From Clostridia bacterium (GTDB lineage: Bacteria; Bacillota_A; Clostridia; UBA1381), in the NCBI GenBank assembly GCA_017553025.1, contig JAFZNF010000175.1, positions 1-12,566 on the forward strand: 12,566 nt of DNA, given 5' to 3'. Made by a program: the position numbers and the translations under genes. The notes beneath the pieces are model-generated. The model was not told where the DNA came from. It did not search any database and saw nothing but the letters and a program-made list of their open reading frames with translations. This document shows positions 5,992-12,566 of this stretch, one piece after another (the first letter of the stretch is position 1; the number at the start of each line of letters is the position of its first letter).

Positions 5992-8361
5992 ATGTATGTT
6001 GTACTAAAAAGAGACGGAAGAGTCGCAGACTTTAATATCACGAAAATCAAAGACGCAATAACTATGGCATTTGATGCCTGCGAAAAGCAATATCACCCGG
6101 ATACGGTCGATTTTTTGGCGCTTAAGGTAACGGCGGATTTTGAACCGAAGATTGAGGACGGCAAAATCAGCGTTGAGAATATTCAGGACAGTGTGGAGTC
6201 GGTGCTGATTAAAGCAGGATATGACGAGGTTGCAAAAGCATATATCCTATACCGTAAACAGCACGAGAAAATGCGTAACATTAACGCAACTATGCTTGAT
6301 TATAAGGCGATAGTTGATAATTACCTTAAAGTAAATGACTGGCGCGTTAAGGAAAATTCAACGGTTACCTATTCTGTGGGCGGTCTTATTCTGTCAAACT
6401 CGGGCGCGATTACTGCAAATTACTGGCTTTCCGAGGTTTATGATGAGGAAATAGGAAATGCTCACAGAAATGCAGATATTCATATTCACGACCTTTCAAT
6501 GCTGACAGGTTACTGCGCAGGCTGGTCATTAAAACAGCTTATTCAGGAGGGCTTGGGCGGTGTTCCCGGGAAGATTACATCATCACCCGCATCGCACCTT
6601 TCGACGCTTTGCAACCAGATGGTAAACTTTTTGGGTATTATGCAGAACGAATGGGCAGGTGCGCAGGCGTTTTCGTCATTTGACACATACTTAGCACCTT
6701 TCGTAAAGGCAGACAACCTCACCTATAAGGAAGTAAAGCAGTGTATTCAGTCCTTTATATACGGCGTAAATACACCGAGCAGATGGGGTACGCAGTCGCC
6801 CTTTACCAATATAACGCTTGACTGGACAGTTCCTAACGACTTAGCAGAGCTTAATGCAATTGTCGGCGGAAAGGAAATGGACTTTAAGTATAAAGACTGC
6901 AAAAAAGAGATGGATATGGTAAACAAGGCGTTTATCGAAATTATGATTGAAGGCGACGCCAACGGAAGGGGTTTCCAGTATCCTATCCCTACCTACTCAA
7001 TAACAAGAGATTTTGACTGGTCAGATACAGAGAATAACCGTCTTTTGTTCGAGATGACAGCAAAGTACGGAACACCGTATTTTTCAAACTATATAAACAG
7101 CGATATGGAGCCTTCGGACGTGCGTTCTATGTGCTGCAGACTGCGCCTTGACCTTCGCGAACTCCGCAAAAAATCGGGCGGTTTCTTCGGCAGCGGCGAG
7201 AGCACAGGCTCTGTCGGCGTTGTTACAATAAATATGCCGAGAATTGCATATCAGGCAAAGGATAAAGAGGACTTTTATGCGCGTCTTGACAGAATGCTTG
7301 ATATTGCGGCACGCTCGTTAAAGGTAAAGAGGACGGTTATAACAAAGCTTTTGGATAACGGACTTTACCCATATACAAAGCGTTATTTGGGAACATTCAA
7401 CAATCACTTCTCAACAATCGGCCTTGTTGGTATGAACGAGGCAGGACTTAACGCAAACTGGCTCAAAAAGGATATGACGCATAAGGAAACTCAGGATTTT
7501 ACAATCGAAGTTTTAAATCATATGCGTGAGCGCCTTTCCGATTATCAGGAGGAGTACGGCGACCTTTATAACTTAGAGGCAACACCTGCAGAGTCTACTG
7601 CATATCGCTTAGCTAAACACGATAAAAAGCGTTTCCCCGATATCATTACTGCTAATGAAAATGGTACGCCTTACTATACAAATTCGTCGCATCTTCCTGT
7701 CGGATTTACCGAGGACATTTTCTCAGCGCTTGATATTCAGGACGAACTACAGACGCTTTATACATCAGGCACAGTATTCCACGCATTTTTGGGTGAAAAA
7801 CTGCCCGATTGGAGTGCGGCTGCAAACTTAGTGCGAAAGATTGCAGAAAACTATAAACTTCCTTATTACACAATGTCGCCGACCTATTCGGTATGTAAAA
7901 ACCACGGCTATATTGCAGGCGAGGTTTCGACCTGTCCCGAATGCGGTGAAAAAACAGAGGTTTACAGCAGAATTACAGGATATTACAGACCTGTCCAGAA
8001 CTGGAATGACGGAAAAACTCAGGAGTATAAAGACCGCAGAACGTATGATATTGCAAATTCAAAGCTCACAAGGAGCGGTGTAGATGCTTGTGAGCCGAAA
8101 GAGGAAGGAAAAATACAGCAAATTACAGCGTCAGGCGATGCAGTTTATCTTTTTGCAACTCCTACCTGCCCGAATTGTAAAATAGCAGGCGTAACGCTTG
8201 ATAAGGCAGGAATTGCATATGAGAAGATTTATGCAAACGAACAGCCTGAAATGGCGTCACAGTATGGTATAAAGCAGGCGCCGACACTTGTTGTAATAAC
8301 GGACGGCGAGGTTTCAAAGTTTACAGGCGTATCCGATATTAAAAAATATATAAATGCGTAA
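5992..8361 (+). CDS. nrdD: Anaerobic (class III) ribonucleoside-triphosphate reductase with fused C-terminal redoxin domain
   Basis: The 789-residue product reduces ribonucleoside triphosphates to deoxynucleotides using a glycyl radical, without oxygen. An ATP-cone regulatory domain covers about residues 1-95. The barrel contains C175 in GYCAGW and the adjacent pair C381-C382 in RSMCCRL, candidates for the radical and reducing cysteines. A zinc site is likely formed by C635, H638, C648 and C651 (CKNH and CPEC). The radical glycine is G663 in RITGYY. After the usual end of NrdD, residues 712-789 form a thioredoxin/glutaredoxin-like domain with CPNC at 726-729 and cis-proline P764 in QAPTLVV. 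The fused redoxin may reduce the active site disulfide, in contrast to the formate-dependent E. coli enzyme. AAAGAGGA at 5977-5984 lies 7 bases before the ATG. The next gene, trxB, starts 10 bases after its stop. Confidence 0.95.
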   Translation: MYVVLKRDGRVADFNITKIKDAITMAFDACEKQYHPDTVDFLALKVTADFEPKIEDGKISVENIQDSVESVLIKAGYDEVAKAYILYRKQHEKMRNINATMLDYKAIVDNYLKVNDWRVKENSTVTYSVGGLILSNSGAITANYWLSEVYDEEIGNAHRNADIHIHDLSMLTGYCAGWSLKQLIQEGLGGVPGKITSSPASHLSTLCNQMVNFLGIMQNEWAGAQAFSSFDTYLAPFVKADNLTYKEVKQCIQSFIYGVNTPSRWGTQSPFTNITLDWTVPNDLAELNAIVGGKEMDFKYKDCKKEMDMVNKAFIEIMIEGDANGRGFQYPIPTYSITRDFDWSDTENNRLLFEMTAKYGTPYFSNYINSDMEPSDVRSMCCRLRLDLRELRKKSGGFFGSGESTGSVGVVTINMPRIAYQAKDKEDFYARLDRMLDIAARSLKVKRTVITKLLDNGLYPYTKRYLGTFNNHFSTIGLVGMNEAGLNANWLKKDMTHKETQDFTIEVLNHMRERLSDYQEEYGDLYNLEATPAESTAYRLAKHDKKRFPDIITANENGTPYYTNSSHLPVGFTEDIFSALDIQDELQTLYTSGTVFHAFLGEKLPDWSAAANLVRKIAENYKLPYYTMSPTYSVCKNHGYIAGEVSTCPECGEKTEVYSRITGYYRPVQNWNDGKTQEYKDRRTYDIANSKLTRSGVDACEPKEEGKIQQITASGDAVYLFATPTCPNCKIAGVTLDKAGIAYEKIYANEQPEMASQYGIKQAPTLVVITDGEVSKFTGVSDIKKYINA

Positions 8362-8371
8362 GGAAAAAGCT

Positions 8372-9289
8372 ATGTATGATATTATTATAATCGGCGGCGG
8401 CCCTGCAGGGCTGACCGCCGCTCTGTACGCTTTAAGAGCGAATAAAAAGGTACTCGTAATAGAAAAGGAAACCTTTGGGGGACAGATAACATTTTCGCCA
8501 AAGGTTGAAAATATACCGGGATTTACCGAGCTTTCGGGAAACGAATTTGCTGAAAAACTTGTGGAGCAGGTGCTCTATCAGGGGGCAGATGTGGAGTCCT
8601 GCGAAGTTTTAAAGGTAGAGGACGGGAAAGTTAAAAGGGTAATAACGGACAGCGGTGAATTTTTGTCAAAGGCGGTAATTGTGGCAACAGGTGCAAAACA
8701 TCGCCTTTTAGGACTTCCGCGAGAGGAAGAATTTATAGGCGGCGGAATATCTTTTTGCGCTGTTTGCGACGGTGCGTTTTATATGAATAAAACTGTTGCA
8801 GTAATAGGCGGGGGGAATTCCGCGCTTCAGGAGGCAATCCTGCTTTCAGACTTAGCAAAAAAGGTATATATTGTTCAAAATCTCGGCTTTTTAACGGGCG
8901 AGCAAAAATTGCAGGAGCAGTTAAGGGACAATGTAGAGGTTATTTTGGGAAACGTTGTATCTGAATACCTTGGCGATAGCGAAATAACAGGTATCCGCAT
9001 TAAAAATGAAAAAGGCATTGAGAGAGAACTTTCGGTTGACGGAGTATTTTTAGCCGTTGGCTTAGTTCCGCAAAATGACGCATTTTCAAATATTTTAGAG
9101 CTTGACGGGCGGGGCTATGCACAAGCCGATGCAGATTTGAATGCTAAGGCGAGCGGTGTTTTTGTTGCGGGCGATTGCAGAATTAAGAAAATAAGACAGG
9201 TAACTACAGCGGCTGCAGACGGTGCAATAGCGGCGCTTTCCGCTTGCGAGTATATAGACACACTTGAAAAAGAGGGGATACAGTTATGA
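8372..9289 (+). CDS. trxB: Thioredoxin reductase-like flavoprotein
   Basis: The 305-residue product has the two-domain thioredoxin reductase fold. The FAD-binding loop is GGGPAG at residues 8-13, and the redox pair is CAVC at 129-132. The second nucleotide-binding glycine motif is GGGNSA at 146-151, and a C-terminal FAD contact GDCR is at 267-270. The stretch after the second Rossmann strand reads VYIVQNLGFLTGEQ (about 165-178), where classical enzymes have HRRxxxR for the NADPH 2'-phosphate, so NADPH specificity is doubtful. Its likely partner is the redoxin domain fused to NrdD, since no free thioredoxin gene is seen here. ATG 8372 is chosen because AAGGA (8360-8364) is 7 bases upstream; the in-frame ATG at 8354 lies inside nrdD and lacks such a site. 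Its stop overlaps the next start as ATGA. Confidence 0.88.
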   Translation: MYDIIIIGGGPAGLTAALYALRANKKVLVIEKETFGGQITFSPKVENIPGFTELSGNEFAEKLVEQVLYQGADVESCEVLKVEDGKVKRVITDSGEFLSKAVIVATGAKHRLLGLPREEEFIGGGISFCAVCDGAFYMNKTVAVIGGGNSALQEAILLSDLAKKVYIVQNLGFLTGEQKLQEQLRDNVEVILGNVVSEYLGDSEITGIRIKNEKGIERELSVDGVFLAVGLVPQNDAFSNILELDGRGYAQADADLNAKASGVFVAGDCRIKKIRQVTTAAADGAIAALSACEYIDTLEKEGIQL

Positions 9290-10152
9290 GCAGTAAGCGA
9301 AAGCACGGTGACAGACGTGACGGAGTACTTCTTAAAAATATAGACGCAATGCATTTTATAATGCCTGTTATATTCCCTAACAGGTGCGATAATGAGGCAT
9401 TTGTTTCGGAGCGGATTGACCTTACAAATCTAAGTGAATATTTAGAAAAGAAGAATAGTGATAATCCTGAGTATAAGTATAATCTTTTTCAGGCAATAGT
9501 CACTGCGATTTTAAAAACTGTAACTTTGCGCCCGAAAATGAACAGATTTATTGCAAATAATAATCTTTATCAAAGAAATGAAATAAGTGCGTCCTTTGTG
9601 ATAAAAAAGCAGTTCACCGACTCAAGCGAGGAGGGGCTTGCATTTATTCACGCTAAAGCCACCGACACAATAGATGATATTCATAACGAAATATACCGTC
9701 AGGTAACCTACTGCAGAACGGGGGATAATAAAGATTCAACAACAGAGGTTATGGAAATATTTAATAAACTCCCGCGCACGCTGTCAAAGGCAGTAATCAA
9801 GTTTTTCTGCTTTTTGGAGCGGCACGGGAAAATTCCTGCATCTTTTGTTAAAACCGACCCGTATTATTCATCAGTCATACTTACAAACTTAGGCTCTATA
9901 AAGCTCCATTCCGGCTATCATCACCTGACAAATTGGGGAACTACCTCGGTTTTCGTTATCGTAGGCGAAAGGAAAATGCGCCCGTTCTATGATGAAAACG
10001 GAAATGTTACTATGCGTGACAGCGTGGATTTAGGCTTTACGGTAGACGAGCGTATTGCAGACGGGTATTATTTCTCAAAGACTATAAAACTTTTTAAGGA
10101 TATTCTGGAAAATCCGCAGCTTTTGGAAAGACCGCTTGCCGAGGAGGTATAA
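9286..10152 (+). CDS. CAT/E2-fold acyltransferase-like protein lacking the catalytic histidine
   Basis: This 288-residue protein resembles the catalytic domain of 2-oxoacid dehydrogenase E2 and chloramphenicol acetyltransferase, but has no lipoyl or E1/E3-binding domain. Family landmarks are RPKMNRF at about 82-88, ILTNLGSI at 198-205, and SVFVIVGE at 221-228 followed by the C-terminal block DLGFTVDERIADGYYFSK at 248-265. In E2 enzymes that block carries DHRxxDG with the catalytic histidine; here the matching position is E255, while D259 and G260 are kept. Standard acyl transfer from CoA or lipoate is therefore doubtful. GAGGGG (9272-9277) is 8 bases before the ATG. It overlaps trxB by four bases and ends 13 bases before a ligase gene. 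Its substrate is unknown; the pairing suggests it acts on the acyl group activated by the neighbour. Confidence 0.75.
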   Translation: MSSKRKHGDRRDGVLLKNIDAMHFIMPVIFPNRCDNEAFVSERIDLTNLSEYLEKKNSDNPEYKYNLFQAIVTAILKTVTLRPKMNRFIANNNLYQRNEISASFVIKKQFTDSSEEGLAFIHAKATDTIDDIHNEIYRQVTYCRTGDNKDSTTEVMEIFNKLPRTLSKAVIKFFCFLERHGKIPASFVKTDPYYSSVILTNLGSIKLHSGYHHLTNWGTTSVFVIVGERKMRPFYDENGNVTMRDSVDLGFTVDERIADGYYFSKTIKLFKDILENPQLLERPLAEEV

Positions 10153-10165
10153 AAGGGCTATGGGT

Positions 10166-11851
10166 ATGATTGCAAAAACGCCGTGGATTACCTCTTATGG
10201 CGATGTACCGCCCCACTTAGACTATTTTAACGGGTCTTTGTTTGATATGGCAGAAAAAATGGCGGAAAAGTATCCTGATAATATAGCCTTTGATTTTATG
10301 GGGCGTTCGACAACCTACAGAAGTTTCGCAGAAGGAGTAAAAAAGTGCGCGAAAGCCCTTAAAACCATAGGTGTAAGAGAAAATGACAGAGTAACAATCG
10401 CTATGCCAAACTGTCCGCAGGCGATTTATGTTTTCTATGCGGTAAATCTTGTTGGTGCAGTGGCAAATATGGTTCATCCGCTTTCTGCAGAAAAGGAAAT
10501 AGAGTTTTATTTAAATGAATCAGAGAGCGTTACCGCCGTAACCCTCGATAGATTTTACGGGAAATTTGAGGCAATACGCCATAACACAAAACTCACAAAT
10601 ATAATAATTGCCAGCGTGAAAGATGAACTTTCAAAGCCTATCAGGGCAGGTTATATGCTGACAGAGGGACGAAAAATTCAAAAAATACCTAAAGATGCAC
10701 CGATTATCAGGTGGAATGATTTTATGAAACTGTCGCGGTGCTGTTTTTATAACTATAAAGTTGCAAAAAAAGCAGAAGACCCTGCGGTCATTCTCTATTC
10801 AGGCGGAACAACGGGAACTACAAAGGGAATAGTTTTGACAAACAGGAACTTTAACGCACTTTCCCAGCAGGTAATCGGCGCAAATCCTATGTTTTGTCAA
10901 GGTGACAGAATGCTTGCAGCAATGCCGATTTTTCACGGTTTCGGGCTTGGCGTTTGTATTCACGCGATGCTGTCACACGGCGGAAGATGTGTTTTAGTAC
11001 CGCGGTTTACTGCAAAAAGCTACGCAAAGCTCATATCAAAGTATAAATGCAATTTTATAGCTGGAGTGCCGACTCTTTATGAGGCAATTCTGCGCCTCCC
11101 GAATATGGCAAAAGCGGACTTGAGCAGTTTAAAAGGCGTATTTTCGGGCGGCGATTCACTCTCGCGCGAGCTTGCCGAAAGATTTAATACATTTTTAAAG
11201 GAGCATAAAAGTACTGTAAGAATTCGCGAGGGCTACGGAACAACAGAAACGGTAAACGCCTGCTGTCTTATGCCATCGCACATTTTTAAGGAGGGGAGTA
11301 TCGGAATTCCGCTTCCCGACACCTATATAAAAATTGTAAAACCCGATACAGATATCGAACTGCCGTACGGCGAGGAGGGCGAAATTCTGATTTCAGGACC
11401 TACCGTTATGCAAGGGTATCTTAATAACGCCGAGGAAACCGCAAAAACTCTGCGCACCCACGCTGACGGACGTGTGTGGGTATATACGGGTGATTTGGGG
11501 TCAATGGATAATGAGGGATTTTTATACTTCCACGGAAGAGTAAAGCGAATGATTATTTCATCGGGATATAATGTTTATCCCTTGCAGATAGAAAACATTT
11601 TAAACGCACATAAGTTTGTTGCCTCCAGCTGTGTTATAGGTGTTCCCGATGCATATAAAATGCAAAAGGTTAAGGCTTTTATTACGCTAAAGCCGGGAGT
11701 GAGCGCAACAGAAAAGACTAAGGAAGAAATTTTGGCGTATTGCACAAAAAATATCGCAAAGTATGCAATGCCTAAAGAGATAGAATTCATAGAGGAATTA
11801 CCTAAAACTCTTGTCGGCAAGGTCGATTACAGAAAGTTAGAAACGGTTTGA
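10166..11851 (+). CDS. Adenylate-forming acyl-CoA synthetase-like ligase
   Basis: The 561-residue product belongs to the ANL superfamily (acyl-CoA synthetase, NRPS adenylation domain, luciferase), which activates a carboxylate with ATP to an acyl-adenylate and usually transfers it to CoA or a carrier thiol. The AMP-binding P-loop YSGGTTGTTKG lies at about residues 210-220. GYGTTET supplies the A5 motif, YTGDLGSMDNEGF the A7 motif with its aspartate, and GRVKRMIISSGYNVYP the A8 hinge. The likely C-terminal catalytic lysine is in LVGKVDYRKLE. Start choice: ATG 10166 has AAAGGG (10152-10157) 8 bases upstream; ATG 10160, two codons earlier, is the alternative with GAGGAGG 12 bases away. The substrate cannot be read from the sequence. 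The 13-base gap from the E2-like gene suggests a functional pair. Confidence 0.87.
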   Translation: MIAKTPWITSYGDVPPHLDYFNGSLFDMAEKMAEKYPDNIAFDFMGRSTTYRSFAEGVKKCAKALKTIGVRENDRVTIAMPNCPQAIYVFYAVNLVGAVANMVHPLSAEKEIEFYLNESESVTAVTLDRFYGKFEAIRHNTKLTNIIIASVKDELSKPIRAGYMLTEGRKIQKIPKDAPIIRWNDFMKLSRCCFYNYKVAKKAEDPAVILYSGGTTGTTKGIVLTNRNFNALSQQVIGANPMFCQGDRMLAAMPIFHGFGLGVCIHAMLSHGGRCVLVPRFTAKSYAKLISKYKCNFIAGVPTLYEAILRLPNMAKADLSSLKGVFSGGDSLSRELAERFNTFLKEHKSTVRIREGYGTTETVNACCLMPSHIFKEGSIGIPLPDTYIKIVKPDTDIELPYGEEGEILISGPTVMQGYLNNAEETAKTLRTHADGRVWVYTGDLGSMDNEGFLYFHGRVKRMIISSGYNVYPLQIENILNAHKFVASSCVIGVPDAYKMQKVKAFITLKPGVSATEKTKEEILAYCTKNIAKYAMPKEIEFIEELPKTLVGKVDYRKLETV

Positions 11852-11878
11852 CACGAATATTTCGTACACTTTTTTAGG

Positions 11879-11920
11879 ATATCTCATAAAATAATAAAGG
11901 GGGATAATTTTATGAGATAT
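11879..11920 (+). promoter_or_regulatory. Perfect 14-bp inverted repeat enclosing the amidase RBS and start codon
   Basis: ATATCTCATAAAAT (11879-11892) is the exact reverse complement of ATTTTATGAGATAT (11907-11920). The 14-base loop between them contains the ribosome binding site AAAGGGGG (11896-11903), and the downstream arm contains the ATG (11912-11914) and codons 2-3. In RNA this would leave the ribosome binding site exposed but pair the start codon. As DNA it could also be a dimeric repressor site. No member of a known regulatory family is recognised. Confidence 0.75.
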
Positions 11921-12397
11921 GATAGAAGTGCGGCTGTGGCATACGCAAATAGATGGGCGTATTTTAGAAATCCTGAATTTTTAGATTTTTCCGAGCTTGG
12001 CGGAGATTGCACAAATTTTGCATCACAATGCCTTTTTGCGGGCTCGGGTGTTATGAATTATACGCCGATTTACGGTTGGTATTATATAAATGCATCAAAC
12101 CGCACAGCGTCTTGGACGGGCGTAGAATTTTTATATAATTTCCTTGTAAATAACAGGGGAGCGGGACCTCAGGGCGAGGAAGTCGAGCTTAAAAGAATTA
12201 TGGCAGGCGACATCGTTCAGCTGAAATTTAAAGAGGGTCCTGACTTTAACCATTCGCCTGTCGTTGTGGACGCGGGCGACGGAACGCCTGATACGGTATT
12301 GGTTGCAGCGCATAGCATCGACAGTAATTGCCGTCCGATTTCCAGCTACTCATATCGGGGAATACGACCGATACACATATTTAATGTGGGAGCTTAA
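11912..12397 (+). CDS. Putative amidase-domain (Amidase_6-like, NlpC/P60-related) protein
   Basis: This 161-residue protein matches the putative amidase domain found in many Firmicutes, thought to be a papain-like cysteine hydrolase acting on peptide or peptidoglycan amide bonds. The family's hallmark GGDCTNFASQCL is at residues 30-41 with candidate nucleophile C33. H114 in FNHSPVVV and the conserved AAHSIDSNCRPISSYSY block (132-148, with H134) supply further candidate active-site residues. No signal peptide, membrane segment or wall-binding repeat is present, so the protein appears cytoplasmic or needs another export route. AAAGGGGG at 11896-11903 is 8 bases before the ATG, inside the loop of a perfect inverted repeat. 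It lies 60 bases after the ligase gene with no convincing promoter or terminator between, so readthrough transcription is possible. The cellular substrate is unknown. Confidence 0.82.
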   Translation: MRYDRSAAVAYANRWAYFRNPEFLDFSELGGDCTNFASQCLFAGSGVMNYTPIYGWYYINASNRTASWTGVEFLYNFLVNNRGAGPQGEEVELKRIMAGDIVQLKFKEGPDFNHSPVVVDAGDGTPDTVLVAAHSIDSNCRPISSYSYRGIRPIHIFNVGA

Positions 12398-12411
12398 AAA
12401 AATACTTTTTT
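12396..12411 (+). terminator. Possible A/T-only terminator hairpin after the amidase gene
   Basis: Seven A residues (12396-12402), a TAC loop and six T residues (12406-12411) can form a short A-U hairpin beginning in the stop codon. It resembles the A7-TAG-T7 hairpin after nrdG. With no GC pairs it would be unstable, so it is only a weak terminator candidate. Confidence 0.3.
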
Positions 12412-12422
12412 GAAAAAACATA

Positions 12423-12451
12423 TTGACTTAGTAGGAAATATGTGCTAAAAT
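12423..12451 (+). promoter_or_regulatory. Extended -10 sigma-A promoter of cysK
   Basis: TTGACT (12423-12428) and TAAAAT (12446-12451) are separated by 17 bases, and a TGC at 12443-12445 makes an extended -10. Transcription would start near 12458, inside the following inverted repeat. A 5-bp inverted repeat, ATGTG/CACAT (12440-12444 and 12452-12456), surrounds the -10 element. Confidence 0.82.
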
Positions 12452-12480
12452 CACATTAACCTACTAAAAAAGTAGGAAAT
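12430..12480 (+). promoter_or_regulatory. Three AGTAGG/CCTACT half-sites over the cysK promoter (operator-like)
   Basis: AGTAGGAAAT occurs at 12430-12439 and again, identically, at 12471-12480. The inverted half CCTACT lies at 12460-12465, so 12460-12476 reads as CCTACT-A5-AGTAGG, a clean palindrome just at the expected transcription start. The first copy fills the promoter spacer after the -35. This arrangement suggests a repressor controlling cysteine synthesis. Control by an Rrf2-family regulator (CymR/IscR type) is an inference from gene identity and motif style. Confidence 0.6.
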
Positions 12481-12497
12481 GAAAGGGCGTGAAAAAT

Positions 12498-12566
12498 ATG
12501 AAGATTTACAAATCAGCAGACGAATTAATAGGGAAGACTCCGATTTTGGAGCTTATACACATTGAA
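12498..12566 (+). CDS. cysK: Cysteine synthase (partial, 3' end outside window)
   Basis: Only the first 23 codons are present, and the frame is open to the last base. The product begins MKIYKSADELIGKTPILEL, the characteristic N-terminus of O-acetylserine sulfhydrylase. This PLP enzyme makes cysteine from O-acetylserine and sulfide, and the IGKTPxLEL block is part of the substrate region that precedes the PLP lysine. AAAGGG at 12482-12487 lies 10 bases before ATG 12498. A GTG at 12489 is in frame but too close to the ribosome binding site. A related cystathionine beta-synthase-like PLP enzyme cannot be fully excluded from so short a piece. Confidence 0.85.
   Translation, partial: MKIYKSADELIGKTPILELIHIE

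Noticed and set aside
11853..11875. Terminator after the ligase gene (ACGAA/TTCGT stem, then T-run)
   Set aside because: The stem has only 5 bp and the T-run does not follow it directly.
11848..11876. TTGACA at the end of the ligase gene as the amidase promoter
   Set aside because: No acceptable -10 element lies 16-18 bases downstream; TAGGAT is 21 bases away.

Overview
The window looks like chromosomal DNA from an anaerobic Firmicute, most likely a member of the Clostridia. The clues are AT-rich DNA with strong purine-rich ribosome binding sites, near-consensus sigma-A promoters, an Enterococcus/Clostridium-style V-type ATPase operon (order C-F-A-B-D), an oxygen-sensitive class III ribonucleotide reductase, and a cysK promoter with repeated GTAGG half-sites. 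All genes lie on the + strand. I see no mobile element, CRISPR array, tRNA or rRNA. No stretch longer than about 165 bases lacks a gene.

Region 1 (1-4976) is the 3' part of a V-type ATPase operon encoding subunits C (5' end cut off), F, A, B and D. The genes overlap or nearly touch, and the operon ends in a clear intrinsic terminator (4986-5018). Subunit B carries one in-frame TGA (3779-3781) exactly where the family has a conserved glycine (YERA-G-R). The frame is otherwise intact on both sides, so this is either a very recent nonsense mutation, a sequencing or assembly error, or a recoding event.

Region 2 (5082-11851) holds the anaerobic deoxynucleotide machinery and its neighbours. nrdG has a perfect TTGACA-N17-TATAAT promoter. 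nrdD has its own promoter flanked and overlapped by two sites matching the NrdR box, spaced as NrdR boxes usually are. NrdD ends in a fused glutaredoxin/thioredoxin-like domain with a CPNC motif. It is followed 10 bases later by a thioredoxin-reductase-like flavoprotein that keeps its CxxC pair but lacks the usual HRRxxxR NADPH-phosphate motif. That gene overlaps (ATGA) a stand-alone CAT/E2-fold acyltransferase-like gene missing the catalytic histidine, which is closely followed by an adenylate-forming acyl-CoA synthetase-like gene. The tight packing suggests one transcript joining ribonucleotide reduction, its electron supply, and an uncharacterised acyl-activation/acyl-transfer pair.

Region 3 (11852-12566) has a small putative amidase-domain protein. 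Its start codon lies in one arm of a perfect 14-bp inverted repeat, with the ribosome binding site in the loop. It is followed by the promoter, operator-like repeats and first 23 codons of cysteine synthase (cysK).

Most of the window is recognisable. The points most worth checking are the stop in subunit B, the NrdD-redoxin/reductase pair, the acyltransferase-like/ligase pair, and the hairpin over the amidase start codon.
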